DNA of 64,000 nt. Source: Rostrohypoxylon terebratum. Taxonomy: Eukaryota; Ascomycota; Sordariomycetes; Xylariales; Hypoxylaceae. Shown here piece by piece: positions 1-11,680 of the stretch. Within the stretch, counting starts at the first letter, position 1. Each line of letters starts with the position of its first letter. Under the pieces are notes generated by a model, which was not told the DNA's origin, made no database searches, and worked only from the letters and a program-made list of their open reading frames with translations. The stretch spans positions 620,001 to 684,000 of the forward strand of contig MU385856.1 in the NCBI GenBank assembly GCA_022497145.1, read 5' to 3'. Both the position numbers and the translations under genes were made by a program.

Positions 1-909
1 TTCGACATGTGATAAAACGTGCTCTCGTGACACAACCATATAACTTTAGTGTCCAATATTGGTGTGTAGGAGGTATGTTAGGGGGTAACCAATACCCCTC
101 AGCCCCTCTAGCTTACTATGCCAGTGCTGATACAACCTTCAAACACTTCCAAGGTTAGGTAAATAGCACGCAAATTGACCTTGTCACATGAACTTGGAAG
201 CCATGATGTGGGGGCGTTATGTTTCTTTCATTTATATTGGATTGGAGTTTTTCTCTCAAGAGGTCTCCAGCCTCGAGTGAGTCTCCCAGTACATCGATAT
301 ATCAAGTATCTGAGGTTCGTACCGGGAGACGTTAATGCACTGTCGATCAATCTAGGTGATCTTGATTTCCATTCCCTTAGTCCCGTCCGTCCCATGCTAA
401 TTCCTTTTCCCCTCCTTCCCGTCCGTCCGTGACCCCCCCCCCCCTCCCCTACCTGACAAACGAGTCTTTCAATGGCCTTCTAGGTCGCAACCCTCGTTAC
501 ATAGGAGAGAGTGGGTTCAAAGTGTTTGTGTTGGTAAAAACATGTGAGGTGCAAGGTGATTCGTGAGAGCTTTGCATAACTCTCTACTTCCTCTCGCATT
601 CAGAGGCAGAAAATAGAACTTGACTTTTCCAAAAAGAGGCAAAAGCGTCAAGCATAGGACCCATAACTTTTTTTAAACCATTTCGCCCAGAACGCCTCTG
701 CTGCACACCGCTCCTCAATAGACATTAACAAAGCATTCGGATATCTCCAAATCCCCGGTTACCCCACCTCGCCATGATCCCTGTCGTAACGCCATAACCG
801 TATGTACAGTCTGTCTAGGTGCTGCTGCGTCTGCATGCTAGGTATAGACAAACGAAAAAAAAAGTAAAGGATTGGAAGTTTGCTTTTCCCTGTACGATCT
901 CTGGTAGAT
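1..909. other. Intergenic, no gene recognised
   Basis: No open frame here starts with ATG and looks like a protein. The stretch contains pyrimidine-rich runs around 365-450, including repeated CCGTCC words followed by a C run. It lies 3' of MDM34 and may include its terminator. A gene to the left of the window cannot be judged. Confidence 0.5.
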
Positions 910-3074
910 CTACTGTGTCGCTTGGTATGCGGGGGGTGGAGTATCGTCTCGCTCCGCCCAGAAGTTCTCGTTTCGTTGCTTTTCGTCGTATACTCGACGC
1001 GCAATTTCGCCAGCCATCTTCATTATCCATGCCTGCTCGAGAATCACGGACGATGTGTCAGAGCCCATCGGCCGATGCCGCTCCAGGTTGAATGGGCTCT
1101 TGGAGGAGGAAGGAAAGCGGGTCGGTTCCACGACCTTCTGCTGTTGCTGAGCTGGAGGCGCCTCCGCATTTGGCTCCACCGTTAGTACGGGGCCACCCTC
1201 GTCAATAGCCGGATCTTGATATATGTCCATGTTCAGAGGAGTTCGAGATGGCACATCCCTCTCGGATCTGTAATGCATTTGGGTTGAGTAGGGCTCGTCT
1301 TCATCAGCCTGCTCCTCCTCGTGATCTTCTGGAATCGAATCTGGCAAGATCGGCTCCGAGAATGGGCCGTTAATAGATGTAGAATCTGAGATTGTCTCAC
1401 TGCTTTCGCTAGTGGGCTCGCTTCCGGTTTTACTCCGACGCAGGTTGACCACACGCGTCTTCTTCCTGCGCGAAGTTCTTGAATGTCTGCCAGCACCAAG
1501 AGCCAGACCAGTTGTGGCTGAGTGGAGACTGGACAGGGATGGTCGCGAAGGTATGCTACCTTGGTCGACGCTGCTGGAATCCGTAAACGTGTATGTGTTG
1601 CTAGTCCCCTGTAGAGATTGGGTACGCATCAGGCTGGGCGTCAACGCGGGAGTAGAATATCCGGTATCGCTCCGGTCCATCGATCCGGCCCAAGCCCTAA
1701 ACAACACATCACGAATGCCGGGCGTGAATAGCGACAATGTCCGTTGCGAATCAGTGAGAGCAGCTAGCTTCAATAAATTCTTTTGAGAAAATAGTGATTG
1801 TAGTTCGGGACCCCCGTCCATAGACAATGACGCAATATCGTTCGCGTCAAGCACGTGACCATTAGAGTCAACTGCTTCCGGAGGTGGATTGGCAAAGGGA
1901 TCGACGACAGCTTCATCCTGGGATCCTTCTTTTGGTGGTACTTCTTCTCTTGGTAATTGGTCGGGACACCAAAGCCGTAATGAGAGTTTGTGGATAATAG
2001 CCGGTAACTCGTCCATCATCAAAGCCCTCAACTGTCCTTCGATCGTTCTCTGGAGGTAGTCTCGAACAAATTGGATCGAGTCAAAGGTCGAGGAGACCTT
2101 GAGAGACTCGAGAGGGTCATTTCGAAAGACTATCGTGAGGCCTTTTTGTTTCGAAAAGACCAGTATGATAAATGCAGATAGCTTAATCTCAGATAAGGTT
2201 ATAGAGAGAGGTATCGTGAGACTCGCTGCGGCCGCTAATGGTTGCGGCGACGTGAAGCTTGGCTTGGCCGAGAGATATGTGTTCAAGGGGTTTGCCTATT
2301 GGTTGTGATATTAGCTATTGCCCTATATGACGCACGAACCTTCAGATTTGATATCGATGTCTAGGGTAGTAAAATAACACCAAAAAAAATCCCGAAAAAA
2401 AGCGCGAACCCCTGATAACTACCCTAGGTAATTACAATGATTCATGCAACAGCTCCACAAACGCGAAAAAAAGTAGAACTACCATGGTTCCGCGTAAAGC
2501 TGAACAAATCTTTCTGGAAAAAGGGGCTGGAAGTGAAGCTTAGGAGCTATCCCCGCCGCGAAATCCGGTGGCGTTTATAGCTTCGATGTGAGAAATTTTC
2601 GTGTGACGTCCGGAGCACTGGCTCTCGAAATTGGAAAAATATGTTGATATAATGAATGATCGATAGATCTCGCATCGTTTCGACGTGACTTGCTGTATTA
2701 TCATGTAATTGCGAAAATTCCCACGATAGCCGAGACCGGAATGTAGTCACATTGCATTTTCTTTTTTTTCCCTTCGTGCCAATAAACTGCAAAAATTTAT
2801 CACCTACTTGAACTCTCGTCTTCAGCGTCAAGAATGCATCGCCCGAATAGCACATTTTGAAGATGCCTCGAAACCTATCCTCGGCGAGATCTCCAATCTC
2901 CAATATCTCTAGGTCCGGCGGGACGGAACCGAGGTTGAACTCCGTGACGAGGATATCGTCGACGATTATAGGAGGTTTCGGAGACTTGTTCAGTGCGTTG
3001 GTTAGAAGCTCTTGCGCCCGTTTATAGAACTCGGCGTCGGCCGTGAGCGGCGACCAGTTGAAGTTAAATGCCAT
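910..3074 (-). CDS. MDM34: Mdm34, ERMES complex subunit
   Basis: Component of the ER-mitochondria encounter structure, which tethers the two organelles and supports phospholipid exchange at the mitochondrial outer membrane. Exons are 3074-2808 and 2295-910; splicing joins a phase-0 donor GTAGGT to an ATAG acceptor and restores the family continuity LKTRVQ-ANPLNTYL. The product is 550 residues, normal for filamentous fungi. The N-terminus MAFNFNWSPL and the stretches ILEIGDLAEDRFRG and TIPLSITLSEIKLSAF belong to the lipid-binding SMP domain (about residues 1-210). The middle is low-complexity and basic/serine-rich, and the end LEQAWIMKMAGEIARR is the conserved Mdm34 tail. The start is fixed by the invariant MAFNFNW. 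The intron is 512 bases, far longer than most others in the window. Identity is very secure; the intron is inferred. Confidence 0.95.
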
Positions 3075-3481
3075 GTCGGGTGAAGCATTTAATCGATTCG
3101 CATTCGCATGGTATGACCTATAAACCCCTCTAGTTCGAAGTCGTGGTAGCGATGGTTAGGGCGTTGGCGTCAAAATGTAGGTGTAGGGTACGTAGGGTAT
3201 CAACAGGTGCTAAGTGGGAAAGAAAGCAGCGGTGATGGATATTTCCCAGGTTAAGCGAGGAATAAAATATAATGCAAATCGGTGAAATCGGTCGAGGTGG
3301 CGGCCGTCCGGAGAATTGGCTAGATCGAACCACAATTAACAGCAAAGCAATGGCTGATCGTATGCAGGCATAGGTTCCAAGGTTAATAGTAGGTTAGTAG
3401 GTTAGTAGGTCTAGGCGGTAAGTCGTATGATATGTAGGAATTGAGACCGCAGAAGGGAGTGGGAAAGCTAGGGCTTTCCAA

Positions 3482-3509
3482 GACCTGTACCGACCTGTAC
3501 CGACCTGTC
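3482..3509. repeat. 10-bp tandem repeat, about 2.8 copies
   Basis: The unit GACCTGTACC is repeated head to tail, the last copy incomplete. It lies in non-coding DNA upstream of MDM34. Confidence 0.8.
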
Positions 3510-4040
3510 ACGATCGTGGGTTGTGTAGAATGTGGATTTGAGAAAATCGAAATAGTAAGGGATCCAAGGGATTTGTGCAGGGAAATGACGCTATGCTATG
3601 CTATGCACTCCGACGCAAGCTTTATGATTTGGGAAGACCAAGGAGATAAGTGGAGCTAACGCGAACTTTTTTTTTCTTTTCTTTTTTTTCCTTTTTTTTT
3701 CTCTTTTCCCTCGTCCAATGTCCACTCTTCTTGCCTCTTCTTACTGCTGGATTGAGCTTCTATCTTCTTCCTGGTTGGCTCGAAAAGATAATATTACGGG
3801 TCCTTGCGGAGGGGACGCGCTTTCCGGTACGGTTTATAATCGTTGGCGCTAGCCAAGGACGGCAACGTCAAGTTGGGGGGACATTTGGGGGGACAGACGA
3901 GGACTGGGAAGTAATGCATGTGGTCTGTGCCCTCTTCTTGTTCAGATGTTTTTTACTCCTTCCCGGGTGACGGTGACAGCTGACACACACCACCAGCAAG
4001 GGGGGGAAACCGCCGCTTTCATCGTGTTTCACGCCACTGC

Positions 4041-4068
4041 ACTCTGCACTCTGCACTCTGCGCTCTGC
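4041..4068. repeat. 7-bp tandem repeat, 4 copies
   Basis: Three exact copies of ACTCTGC are followed by GCTCTGC, all in intergenic DNA. Confidence 0.85.
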
Positions 4069-4425
4069 AACTTCCGTGCCTTTGACAGTGGGTTCATTTG
4101 AATTCCGTTTGGGAAAGAGCATTGGAAGGGGAGCACGCGAGCAACCAAAGCGTTGGACCCCTAAAATTGCTTAGAGCAGTCTGTCTGGTGTGCTAGCTCA
4201 ACCTCGGGTCCCGAAAAGAATTTTTAGAGGTGGCGCCGCTTCATATCGAACCTCTCGCTTGGGTACATCCATGGTTGTCTTCTCCAGTATTCTGCATCAG
4301 AGTGCATCTAGCCGGACATGAGATATTATCGTGAAGTCCGAGCATGCCGTTTTTCACTACTATTACATATTATTCAGGTGCCTATTACTCAGCTTCCCAC
4401 AACAAACAGGTTTTCAACATTGAGC

Positions 4426-4753
4426 TGTTATAAGTGGCCAGCCCTAAGGATCTGGTAACCAGAAATAAGATTTCTACCTATAGTCATTAATATGATATAT
4501 GATTGCCTATATAGAATTATACTACGCCTAGTCTAGCAGAGATCCACGTGCTTGATCGAATAGCACGTGTAACTGGTTGTGGTGATTGAGTAAGTTAGCA
4601 AAGAATTGCTTACTGAAACACCACAGCCTCGCCGTATAGGAACGTCCGAGATCGCAATATTATACCTTGGTAGATAGACTGCCCATGACGTAGTAAGACT
4701 ATAAAATGGCATCCGTGGATCCTTCTACAACATCGAGTAACACCTCTTTAACA
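4426..4753. mobile_element. Possible solo LTR (degenerate)
   Basis: A 328-bp AT-rich stretch starts TGTTATAAG and ends CTTTAACA, so the ends are inverted complements of the TGTTA/TAACA kind found on many LTRs. A TATAAAA box lies near 4700, roughly 50 bases before the end, as in the U3/R part of an LTR. Internal inverted repeats are present: CACGTGCT/AGCACGTG near 4543-4567, and a GTTGTGGTG arm paired with CACCACAGC near 4573-4623. No clear 5-bp target-site duplication flanks it, and no second copy or retroelement coding sequence lies in the window. It could equally be chance AT-rich intergenic DNA. Confidence 0.3.
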
Positions 4754-5271
4754 AAGTGATTGACAAACATGTATTAAATGAATATATGTAGAACACACCA
4801 TAAGGAGGTGTTCCGGATTACTGACTGATTACTTCCTCTATCACTCGCCCCCCCTGTTTTTAAACCGACCAACCTCAACCAACCTCCCAAAATGCCATGT
4901 TCCAACAACATGACGGGTCTCATACTCCAGTAAAACGACAAACTTGCCGCCCTCACCGTGGCCTTGCGACCAAAACTCTATATCATTGGATCTTTGTGTA
5001 ACGAAAACTGCCGCCAGCCCAACCAGATGCTGCCCCGACCGCCCTTTAACGTTCCCTGTATATTATTACTTGCATCATGAAGATCATCTTCTCGTAAAGG
5101 CAAGGGGGCGTGTGTTGACATGGCATAACGTTAAGGAAAAAAGAAAATGTCAAAAACGAAACCAAAATCAAAACCACGAAACATGTTGCAGACCGCTAGC
5201 CCCGATGCACCGGCCAGCCAAGGTTTTTGGCTTTCTCAATGAGTGATGGGTAAAATAGGGGGATAGGAAAA

Positions 5272-6387
5272 TCAGCATCCCAACCTCTCGCGGAAGGCAG
5301 GTGGTATCTCGAATCCCCTCTCAAGGCAGTAGTCGAGCCTGAGCACGCACGCCGTCTCGACGGGCGGCTTCTCCGCCTCATGGTACCAGCCATCGTCCAC
5401 GAGGTCGTTATGACGTCGTTGCCAATACGACTGCTTCTGACGCCAGTTCTTCTTATCCACGTCGGCTAGCTTGATGGTAACCGGTTTGTCTGGGTCGATC
5501 GGCACTCGCACAAAGCACGAGCAATCTCGCAACGTCATAGAAAGCCCGAAGCGCGCGTCGAATGGTCGCGTGAACAGGGCGTCCCCCGAGTCGCCTTCTT
5601 CTTGTAGATCGCGGAGGCGTTCCAGCACGCCACTTTCTCTAAAAGCCTTGGCTAGACGCTTGAGGTCATGTTCTGTCCAGGAGGGCGCTAGGCGTTCGAG
5701 AGTGCTCATGACTACGGCGGGGTTCTCGTGTAACAGACCGAGGGGGCACACCGGGGCCGCGGCCGCGACGCGAAAGCCTTTCTTCCGCAATTTGCCGATG
5801 CGCAAGGCTTCTCGGGCGCAGGTGCGGCAGCGCGTAGCATCTTTAGGGGCCATGGGAGACTGGGCTAGCCACTTGGGCTTGAATTCGAGAGCCTTGCAGT
5901 CGGGCGATGGTCCCATGTCCTCGACAAGCATTGCATAGCCGGGCAAGATGATGCTCCTGTCACCTTTGACGCCACTGGCACCGTCGCGTTTCGCATTCAA
6001 GGCCGTGGCGATAACTTGTGTGATGGTTACGAGGATCTGGGGGACGATGTGCTCGCGACCAACATGGACGTCTACGAACTTCTCCTGAAAGTCCTGCAGG
6101 GTCTCGTAATCGCAAGGCACGACATCAGGCGTGGCCTTGGGCACGCGTAGCAAGGTACCGCGAAAGAAGCCCGTCGGAACGCTTGGGTCCTTCGGCTCCT
6201 TGATCCTAAAGACGGCATTGGCGCGGCCCTCAGCCAGATGCGTGAATTCGGACCTGTGGAGGATATAGCTCAGCTCATATAGCTCCTTTGGAGATATGAT
6301 GGTGGCGGGGGACCGCCCGACGTGCTCGGCGCCTAACGATCCGAGAGGCTTGGAGAGCTCACTCCAAATCTCTTTTAGTGGCTTCAT
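5272..6387 (-). CDS. IPK1: Inositol-pentakisphosphate 2-kinase
   Basis: Phosphorylates the 2-position of inositol 1,3,4,5,6-pentakisphosphate to make InsP6, used in mRNA export and phosphate signalling; the yeast enzyme is nuclear. It is a single exon of 371 residues. Visible family motifs are EGRANAVFRI (glycine-rich nucleotide loop) followed by GTLLRVPK with the ATP-contacting lysine, VEDMG in the hinge region, EFKPKW (the conserved inositide-binding xKPKW motif), a zinc-binding-like CRTCAREALR with a following CPLGLL, and TIKLADVDKK near the C-terminus with the catalytic/metal aspartates. The open frame continues upstream to 6522 only from a TTG codon, so the ATG at 6387 (MKPLKEIW) is taken as the start. 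No intron is needed. Confidence 0.9.
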   Translation of the reverse strand: MKPLKEIWSELSKPLGSLGAEHVGRSPATIISPKELYELSYILHRSEFTHLAEGRANAVFRIKEPKDPSVPTGFFRGTLLRVPKATPDVVPCDYETLQDFQEKFVDVHVGREHIVPQILVTITQVIATALNAKRDGASGVKGDRSIILPGYAMLVEDMGPSPDCKALEFKPKWLAQSPMAPKDATRCRTCAREALRIGKLRKKGFRVAAAAPVCPLGLLHENPAVVMSTLERLAPSWTEHDLKRLAKAFRESGVLERLRDLQEEGDSGDALFTRPFDARFGLSMTLRDCSCFVRVPIDPDKPVTIKLADVDKKNWRQKQSYWQRRHNDLVDDGWYHEAEKPPVETACVLRLDYCLERGFEIPPAFRERLGC

Positions 6388-7750
6388 TGGCGGAACTTCC
6401 CTCGAATTGCAACGGATTCGCAAAATCGATGGAGAGGCTGGATACCGTCGGATGAAACAAAAAATCCCATCTGGGGTTTTAGGGGAGATGTTTTTCGTCT
6501 CTCCTTCTCTTTCAAAAGTCAAGAGGACCAGAAAGAGGAATAGAGTATTAGTAAATGAGATCGAGCCTTCCTTTGTAGTTTTTTGTAGTCTCTTGTAGTT
6601 TCCAGCCCAGTATAGCGGAAACCTAAATTAGCCTCTCCAGAGATAAGAGAGTTTGGCATAAAATTGAAAATGATGTCAAATGATGTGAAGAAAATAAACT
6701 TGGGAAAAGTATTGAAACAAAATTCCTTCCCGATGTTCGATATTCGACACTATTATGTCTAGGTATAACGAATGACTCGGTCAATGACAAAGAAACATTG
6801 GTATTAGTGTAACGAGCAAGCGTAACGACGGGATGATTTATACAATTAAGGGGATGGCGCCCAGATGTTTTATGAATGGCAAAATACCAAGAATACGAAG
6901 AATGAGAAAAAACGAACCACACACCCCTTTCCATAAACGCAATCGACCGGCATGGAGACGATTTTGGAAAAGGTATATGGAGTATGGCCGGTCTGCTGCA
7001 TTTATGACGTTTGACTCAACTGCCGCTTAAGTCTAGGGGAACTTTTATGTAAAAGTCCAGGTTGTCCAGGTTGTCCAGGTTGTCCAGGTCGTCTAGGTTG
7101 TTCAGGTTCAGGTCTAGCGGTCCAGGACAGGACAGGACTCCAGTGTGTCCAGGTGCGGCTGCGGGCAGCCAGCCTAGCATTCCTCGAGCGTACATGGTGG
7201 CGCAGTCTAGGTCCTAGAAACCCTCCATCAGAAGTGATAAAATTAGTAGACGGGCTAACGAATCCCTAAGCCTTCTGGAACGGAGACTATGATCTATCAT
7301 ATGTTCCCTTTTGTGAGAAACTTTGTGAGAAGCGCTCATGTTTAGATATGAGAGCAAGTTAAACGATCCGTGTGACCGATACCTACTGATCGAGATTAAT
7401 TTACCCCTGTGGAGTGAGGAATCATGTACCCTGCAAACAAACTGCCCAAACTAGCGACTTAGGAACATCGTGAGAACCATTTTAAGCAATCTCATTCGTC
7501 AACCTTTACATGCACGACGATCTAATATCCACTCCCTCGGGTGGTTACCTACGGTTAGATACACCCCAAGACTCGTTGTTTAGGGATAACCGGAATAATC
7601 TTTAATACTCTCACTCATAATATCGATAATATAGATGTAAGATTCTAGTTGCGCCATGCCTAAAATGCATCATGAATAATCCTTCGGTACCGTTATCTTC
7701 ATGAGTGAAGAGAAAAATCTCGAATCTCGTTCGCCACAATCATAATCTCG
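6388..7750. other. Intergenic between IPK1 and FUN26
   Basis: About 1.36 kb with no supported gene. It contains the 9-bp minisatellite at 7055-7108 and an imperfect repeat of TTTGTGAGAA near 7310-7335. The left end is the IPK1 promoter side; the right end lies 3' of the transporter gene. Confidence 0.5.
7055..7108. repeat. 9-bp minisatellite, 6 copies
   Basis: Three exact copies of GTCCAGGTT are followed by three single-mismatch copies (GTCCAGGTC, GTCTAGGTT, GTTCAGGTT). The array decays into related CAGG words up to about 7160. It lies in non-coding DNA. Confidence 0.9.
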
Positions 7751-9201
7751 TCATATTCCGGCAGCTGTGAAGCTCAGCAGGCTACCAAAAGCCAAGCCAG
7801 CCACTAAGGCTAACCCCATGAATCCTCCAGAGGCCTCGCGTTCCCCATCTTCAACCCACTCATTGGCAGCCATCATGCAGTTGGAGCCTAGCCAACCGGT
7901 GGTGAAGCCGTAAGGGAACTGTACTAGAAGTAGATAGAACACATCACTGTTAATGACGGCCCCTTTTCCGTGCAGATTGCATAGAGCGTAAAGCGGCAAG
8001 AACAAGAACCGTGCTATACTAGCTACGAACAATAAAGCGGGCCGGTCCCGGAGTGAGAGGAAGAGTGAGATGACCCTGCCTCCGAGGTCGCCGAGGTTCC
8101 AGAATAAGAAGCCGAGCGGGATGAAGGCGGCTGGTTTCAGTAATAAGCCCGCGTCCTCCGGCGGTGTCACTGATAAAATCTTCGGTGTAAAGACGGGATA
8201 GAACATGGCGACGGCGAAGCACAAGAATACCCCGCCCGCTAACCAATGGAGCTTTCGGAAGAGAGTCAGCATGCTGACGACCTTACGCGCTGCACGTTCT
8301 GCAGATTCGACGCTTGTCATCGATGCAGCCATATGTTCCATCATCCTATTTTCGACGATGCGGTTGTGACGTTGGACCAGTGGGATGAATGCCACGAGCG
8401 CTATGAGTGATATAATCACAGCGGTGAGGAAATAGATGAATGCAGCCTTCCCATTGCTTGATGAAACCTCTTTTTCCAAGCCAGCGGTTGCATCGGCCGG
8501 TGGTGCTACGAGTACCGAAATAACTTGGACGAGGGCGGGTAGGACACCTGCTACGCCTTGACCGGCCATAATAGCCTGCATGTATTCAGGTCGTCCAAAG
8601 CTCGAGGCGAATGCAAATGCGCCGTTTTGTATCAACCCAGCCGCCCAAGCGGTGAAAGCGACCATAGCCAATAAAAACACTAGATATGCTAAAGGCGATG
8701 CATCAAGAAATATAGTGGTGGAGACTGTTAATAGAACAGATATAACAACATTCATGTAGAGGGCGAGGTTGATACGGAACGGGTAGGAAGCAGTATATTG
8801 GAGGTTCGTCAATACGATCATCGATCCTAAATTCCCGAGAGTCGACACGGAAATAATTGCCGATTGGAAATTGCTAAGAATCCAGTCGTCATCTTGAAAC
8901 CGGAGTTGGAAATAAGGCGCCGCCGCGAGGAACATGTTCCTGATTAATTCTGACATTAGTCGCAAAGCTTTATGGGTACATGGGCCCCCGAATGAAGCGC
9001 TTGAAATATCACATACCAGGACCACAGCATCGCGACGCCCAGTATGGCAAATAGACCGTACTCGACCCATGAGAAAGGCGTCTCGTCGGTGTCGTCGCGC
9101 TCAGGAGGCTCGTCAAAAGACCGCGATTCCTCAGTCAAGGGTTGGTATTCCTGCTGCACTTCATCATCCCTTTTCTTAAATATTGAGCGAACCCGATCCA
9201 T
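7751..9201 (-). CDS. FUN26: Equilibrative nucleoside transporter (ENT/SLC29 family)
   Basis: Predicted multi-pass membrane transporter of nucleosides/nucleobases; the yeast member Fun26 acts on the vacuole. Exons are 9201-9017 and 8939-7751, with a 77-base intron (GTATGT ... ATCAG). Joining gives VAMLWSW-NMFLAAAPYFQ, the first membrane helix of the family, and a 457-residue protein. After a charged cytosolic N-terminus of about 45 residues there are about ten to eleven hydrophobic segments, including the conserved GNLGSMIVLTNLQ and QAIMAGQGVAGVLPALVQV stretches. The loop around residues 225-280, between helices 6 and 7, is polar as usual in ENTs. The frame extends a few codons upstream from a TTG, but the ATG at 9201 (MDRVRSIF) is the likely start. 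Substrate and organelle are inferred from the family. Confidence 0.88.
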
Positions 9202-9965
9202 GACTGCCAAAATAATTGTGATGACTACGCTACGGTTTATTACACAAGTATCGTCCAGAGCCGGCGATCGTAGCTAGGTAAAATGGCCGTATTCGGTGAT
9301 AGGTAGTTCAGATACTACCTCGAAGGTGAGATTTACTCGATCATCGCTGTCGGTCAAATTGTTGAATACGAAGTAATGTTGTTCAAATTAGGTGCGCTGA
9401 GGAAATGTAGATGAGACGATAAGATGGGTCATTTAAAGGTGTCACGGGGAATGTTTTTAGGTATTGTACAACGTACATAGATGCCGGTCAACTGTATGAC
9501 CCCTACAGGTTGTATTATGTAGTACCCGAAGCCACAAATCTACTAGGTAGTAAGAGTGCCCAGTAGCTGCTTACCTAGCGTCAGGTCACTGACCAATGTA
9601 TTCAAGGTATGTATGTACAATACAATACTTGTACCTCATTTTAGTGGACGATCGCTAGAAAGTACCGTACCCGGTAGCTCGGTACAGGGGGTAAATTGAG
9701 TTTCCAAAGTTCAACGTCCCTTCTTCTCACTTTAGGTACAGCAGTATTAATAATAATAATAATCAGATAATGGATGTATGTAAGTAAGACTGACATGTGA
9801 CATCCTGTTCAGTCCATACATAACAATATGTACCTAGGGTCCTAGACAGAGACGTGAAATAAGAAGCGATCCGACACTGGGGGTATATTGATTTCCGTAG
9901 CTCGGTGTAACAATAGTTAGTAACTAGGTAGGTAGGTATCTACCTGAAATACGGATGCGACAGAC
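9202..9965. other. Intergenic between FUN26 and RPF1
   Basis: No gene seen. It is rich in TAGGTA/TACCTA words and contains an AAT run near 9747-9760 and AGGT tetranucleotide repeats near 9925-9945. It must contain the FUN26 promoter and the RPF1 3' end. Confidence 0.5.
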
Positions 9966-11272
9966 TCAAAGATTGAATCTAGTCCGCTGCTTTTCCATCT
10001 TCGCCTTCCATTCCCATTGCACGGCATCGTCTCCTTCGCTTCCAGCCCGACCAATTCCCTTATCAATGCGCCTAAGTTTCAGGGTTGCCCTCGGTCCCAA
10101 CTCTTGGAGGCCTATGAAAACCAATAAATTAACTCACTATACAAGTAGTAGTAAAGGATAGCAGTCAACTTACCTGTGCGAATACTTTCAACACCCTTCA
10201 ACTCCTTTCCATCCGCGCCCACCACGCTCTTTTCTGTCGGCCGCTTATCTCTGAAGACATATCGATGTCGACGCAAGAAAATGTAATCACGCTGATTATG
10301 CAATGTTACCACCTGCCGACCTTGGAGCTCGGGAGTCTTAGGCCAAAGGGATTGAAAGAGTCTTGCTGTAAGCACACCCAGAGGTGTTTTGAAGTTGTTC
10401 AGTAAGAGTTCCGGATAGTGGTTCGTCGGATTGCCATGGCCTGGTAATTTCTTTCCTTCGACCCAATTTGAAATGCTGAAGTGGAATGTTGGCCCCAAAG
10501 GCAGATGGACAATGTCCAAACCAATTGGCCTCTTTTGATCCTCTCTCAAAATCATAACAGTGCTGAAACCCCTATTCGATGCGTATTTGCAAATTTCCCT
10601 CACGCTGTACTTGTGACCATATTTATGCGCTGATCGCGGTATATAGGTGCTATGGGGAAATAAGGTACAGAGTAGTTTTGCTTCATCGTGAATAGTAGCG
10701 TTGAGTGTGGTTGTAATCAGAACTTGGGGCTCCGCGGGGCCATCTTCAGAAAATAACGATGGGAATTTAGCGACTAGTGATTCTGGCGTAAGACCGAGGT
10801 TCGTTGACGTGGTTGAAGGCGCCATGCTATCGTCTCGGATGACTTGCTTTGCACGAGCTTTTGCTGCTGCTTCCTCGTCCGAATCTTCTTCCTCGTCGTC
10901 TGAGCCTAGCATGCTATCTTCGTCACTGTCTCCTTCATGATCACCACCATTTTCCGCCTCCGCAGCAAGCTTTTCCTTTGCTTCTTCTTGTTGTAAGCGC
11001 CTCTTCTTGAGCAATTGCTCCATATCAACGCTTGCGCCCAGTCCATCATCGTCGACGTCGTCCCAGACACGTTTTCGGTCGATTGTCGCGGGTATGTTTC
11101 GCGCAATACGTTCCCTTCGAAGCTCCGGCTCCCTTTCCTCTTCCTTCTTCCTCCGAAAACGAGTCTCACGCTTCTCCTTCTCGCGTTCTCTTTTTTGCTT
11201 CACGTACAGCGATTGGCGGTGAAGTTTGTTTCCTGTCTTTTTAGACAGCGAGGTCGATCTTTGAGTACCCAT
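9966..11272 (-). CDS. RPF1: Rpf1, Brix-domain ribosome production factor
   Basis: Nucleolar factor needed for assembly of the 60S subunit (processing of 27S and 25S/5.8S rRNA). Exons are 11272-10174 and 10111-9966; the 62-base intron has donor GTAAGT and an ATAG acceptor. Splicing continues ESIRTG into LQELGPRATLKLRRIDKG and ends WKAKMEKQRTRFNL, the signature end of Rpf1. The product is 414 residues. The N-terminal 150 residues are basic, coiled-coil-like and acidic by turns, typical of nucleolar proteins. The Brix domain follows (PQVLITTTLNATIH, FSTVMILREDQKRPIGLDIVHLP, GPTFHFSISNW, VVTLHNQRDYIFLRRHRYVF). It is divergent from GRS1 over a 408-base spacer. Identity is secure. Confidence 0.95.
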
Positions 11273-11680
11273 TTTCCCTTTAATGATTCAATAAGTAGGG
11301 TTGACTGGGTAGCGGCGTGAAGCAATAAAGCTCTCGGATGTTAATATGGGAAGAGAAAATATCACAGATGAGATGTTGCGATAGCGAGCTGGATCTGAAA
11401 ATTTTAGTGGACCCGACAGCTATGCGGATCCTTATCTGCAAGAACTGCAAGAACTATGTAGGTGCGACTAGGTAGGTACGTGGATACCGGAGTCAAAGTT
11501 TGGAGGGGCCGATGGAGGGGTTGAGGGGTAATCTTGAAGGAACGAATTGGAAAATTAGCGGCTTCCAGGGCTGTGACTCAACTCTAAGCTTGTATCCGCA
11601 GTAACTAAGTTCTTAAGAACAACTTTCCTATAAAATTTGGAGAGTCACAAATACTTAACTTCACTTTTGTCTTCGACCAC
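11273..11680. promoter_or_regulatory. Divergent promoter region RPF1 / GRS1
   Basis: A 408-base spacer between two divergently transcribed translation/ribosome genes, so it must serve both promoters. No canonical TATA box stands out. No specific factor site can be claimed. Confidence 0.5.

Larger units (their letters stand above)
3075..5271. other. Intergenic between MDM34 and IPK1
   Basis: No convincing coding region. It holds small tandem repeats (3482-3509 and 4041-4068), T-rich tracts near 3666-3710, and an AT-rich stretch at 4426-4753 that resembles a solo LTR and is listed separately. The part just 5' of the MDM34 start should contain its promoter. The right end lies 3' of IPK1. Confidence 0.5.

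Noticed and set aside
175..432. 85-codon frame at the left edge
   Set aside because: Begins with TTG and ends in a run of Pro/Leu from CCGTCC repeats; no homology recognised.
6388..6522. N-terminal extension of IPK1 by 45 codons
   Set aside because: The extension starts at a TTG and is unlike the family; the ATG at 6387 gives the expected N-terminus.
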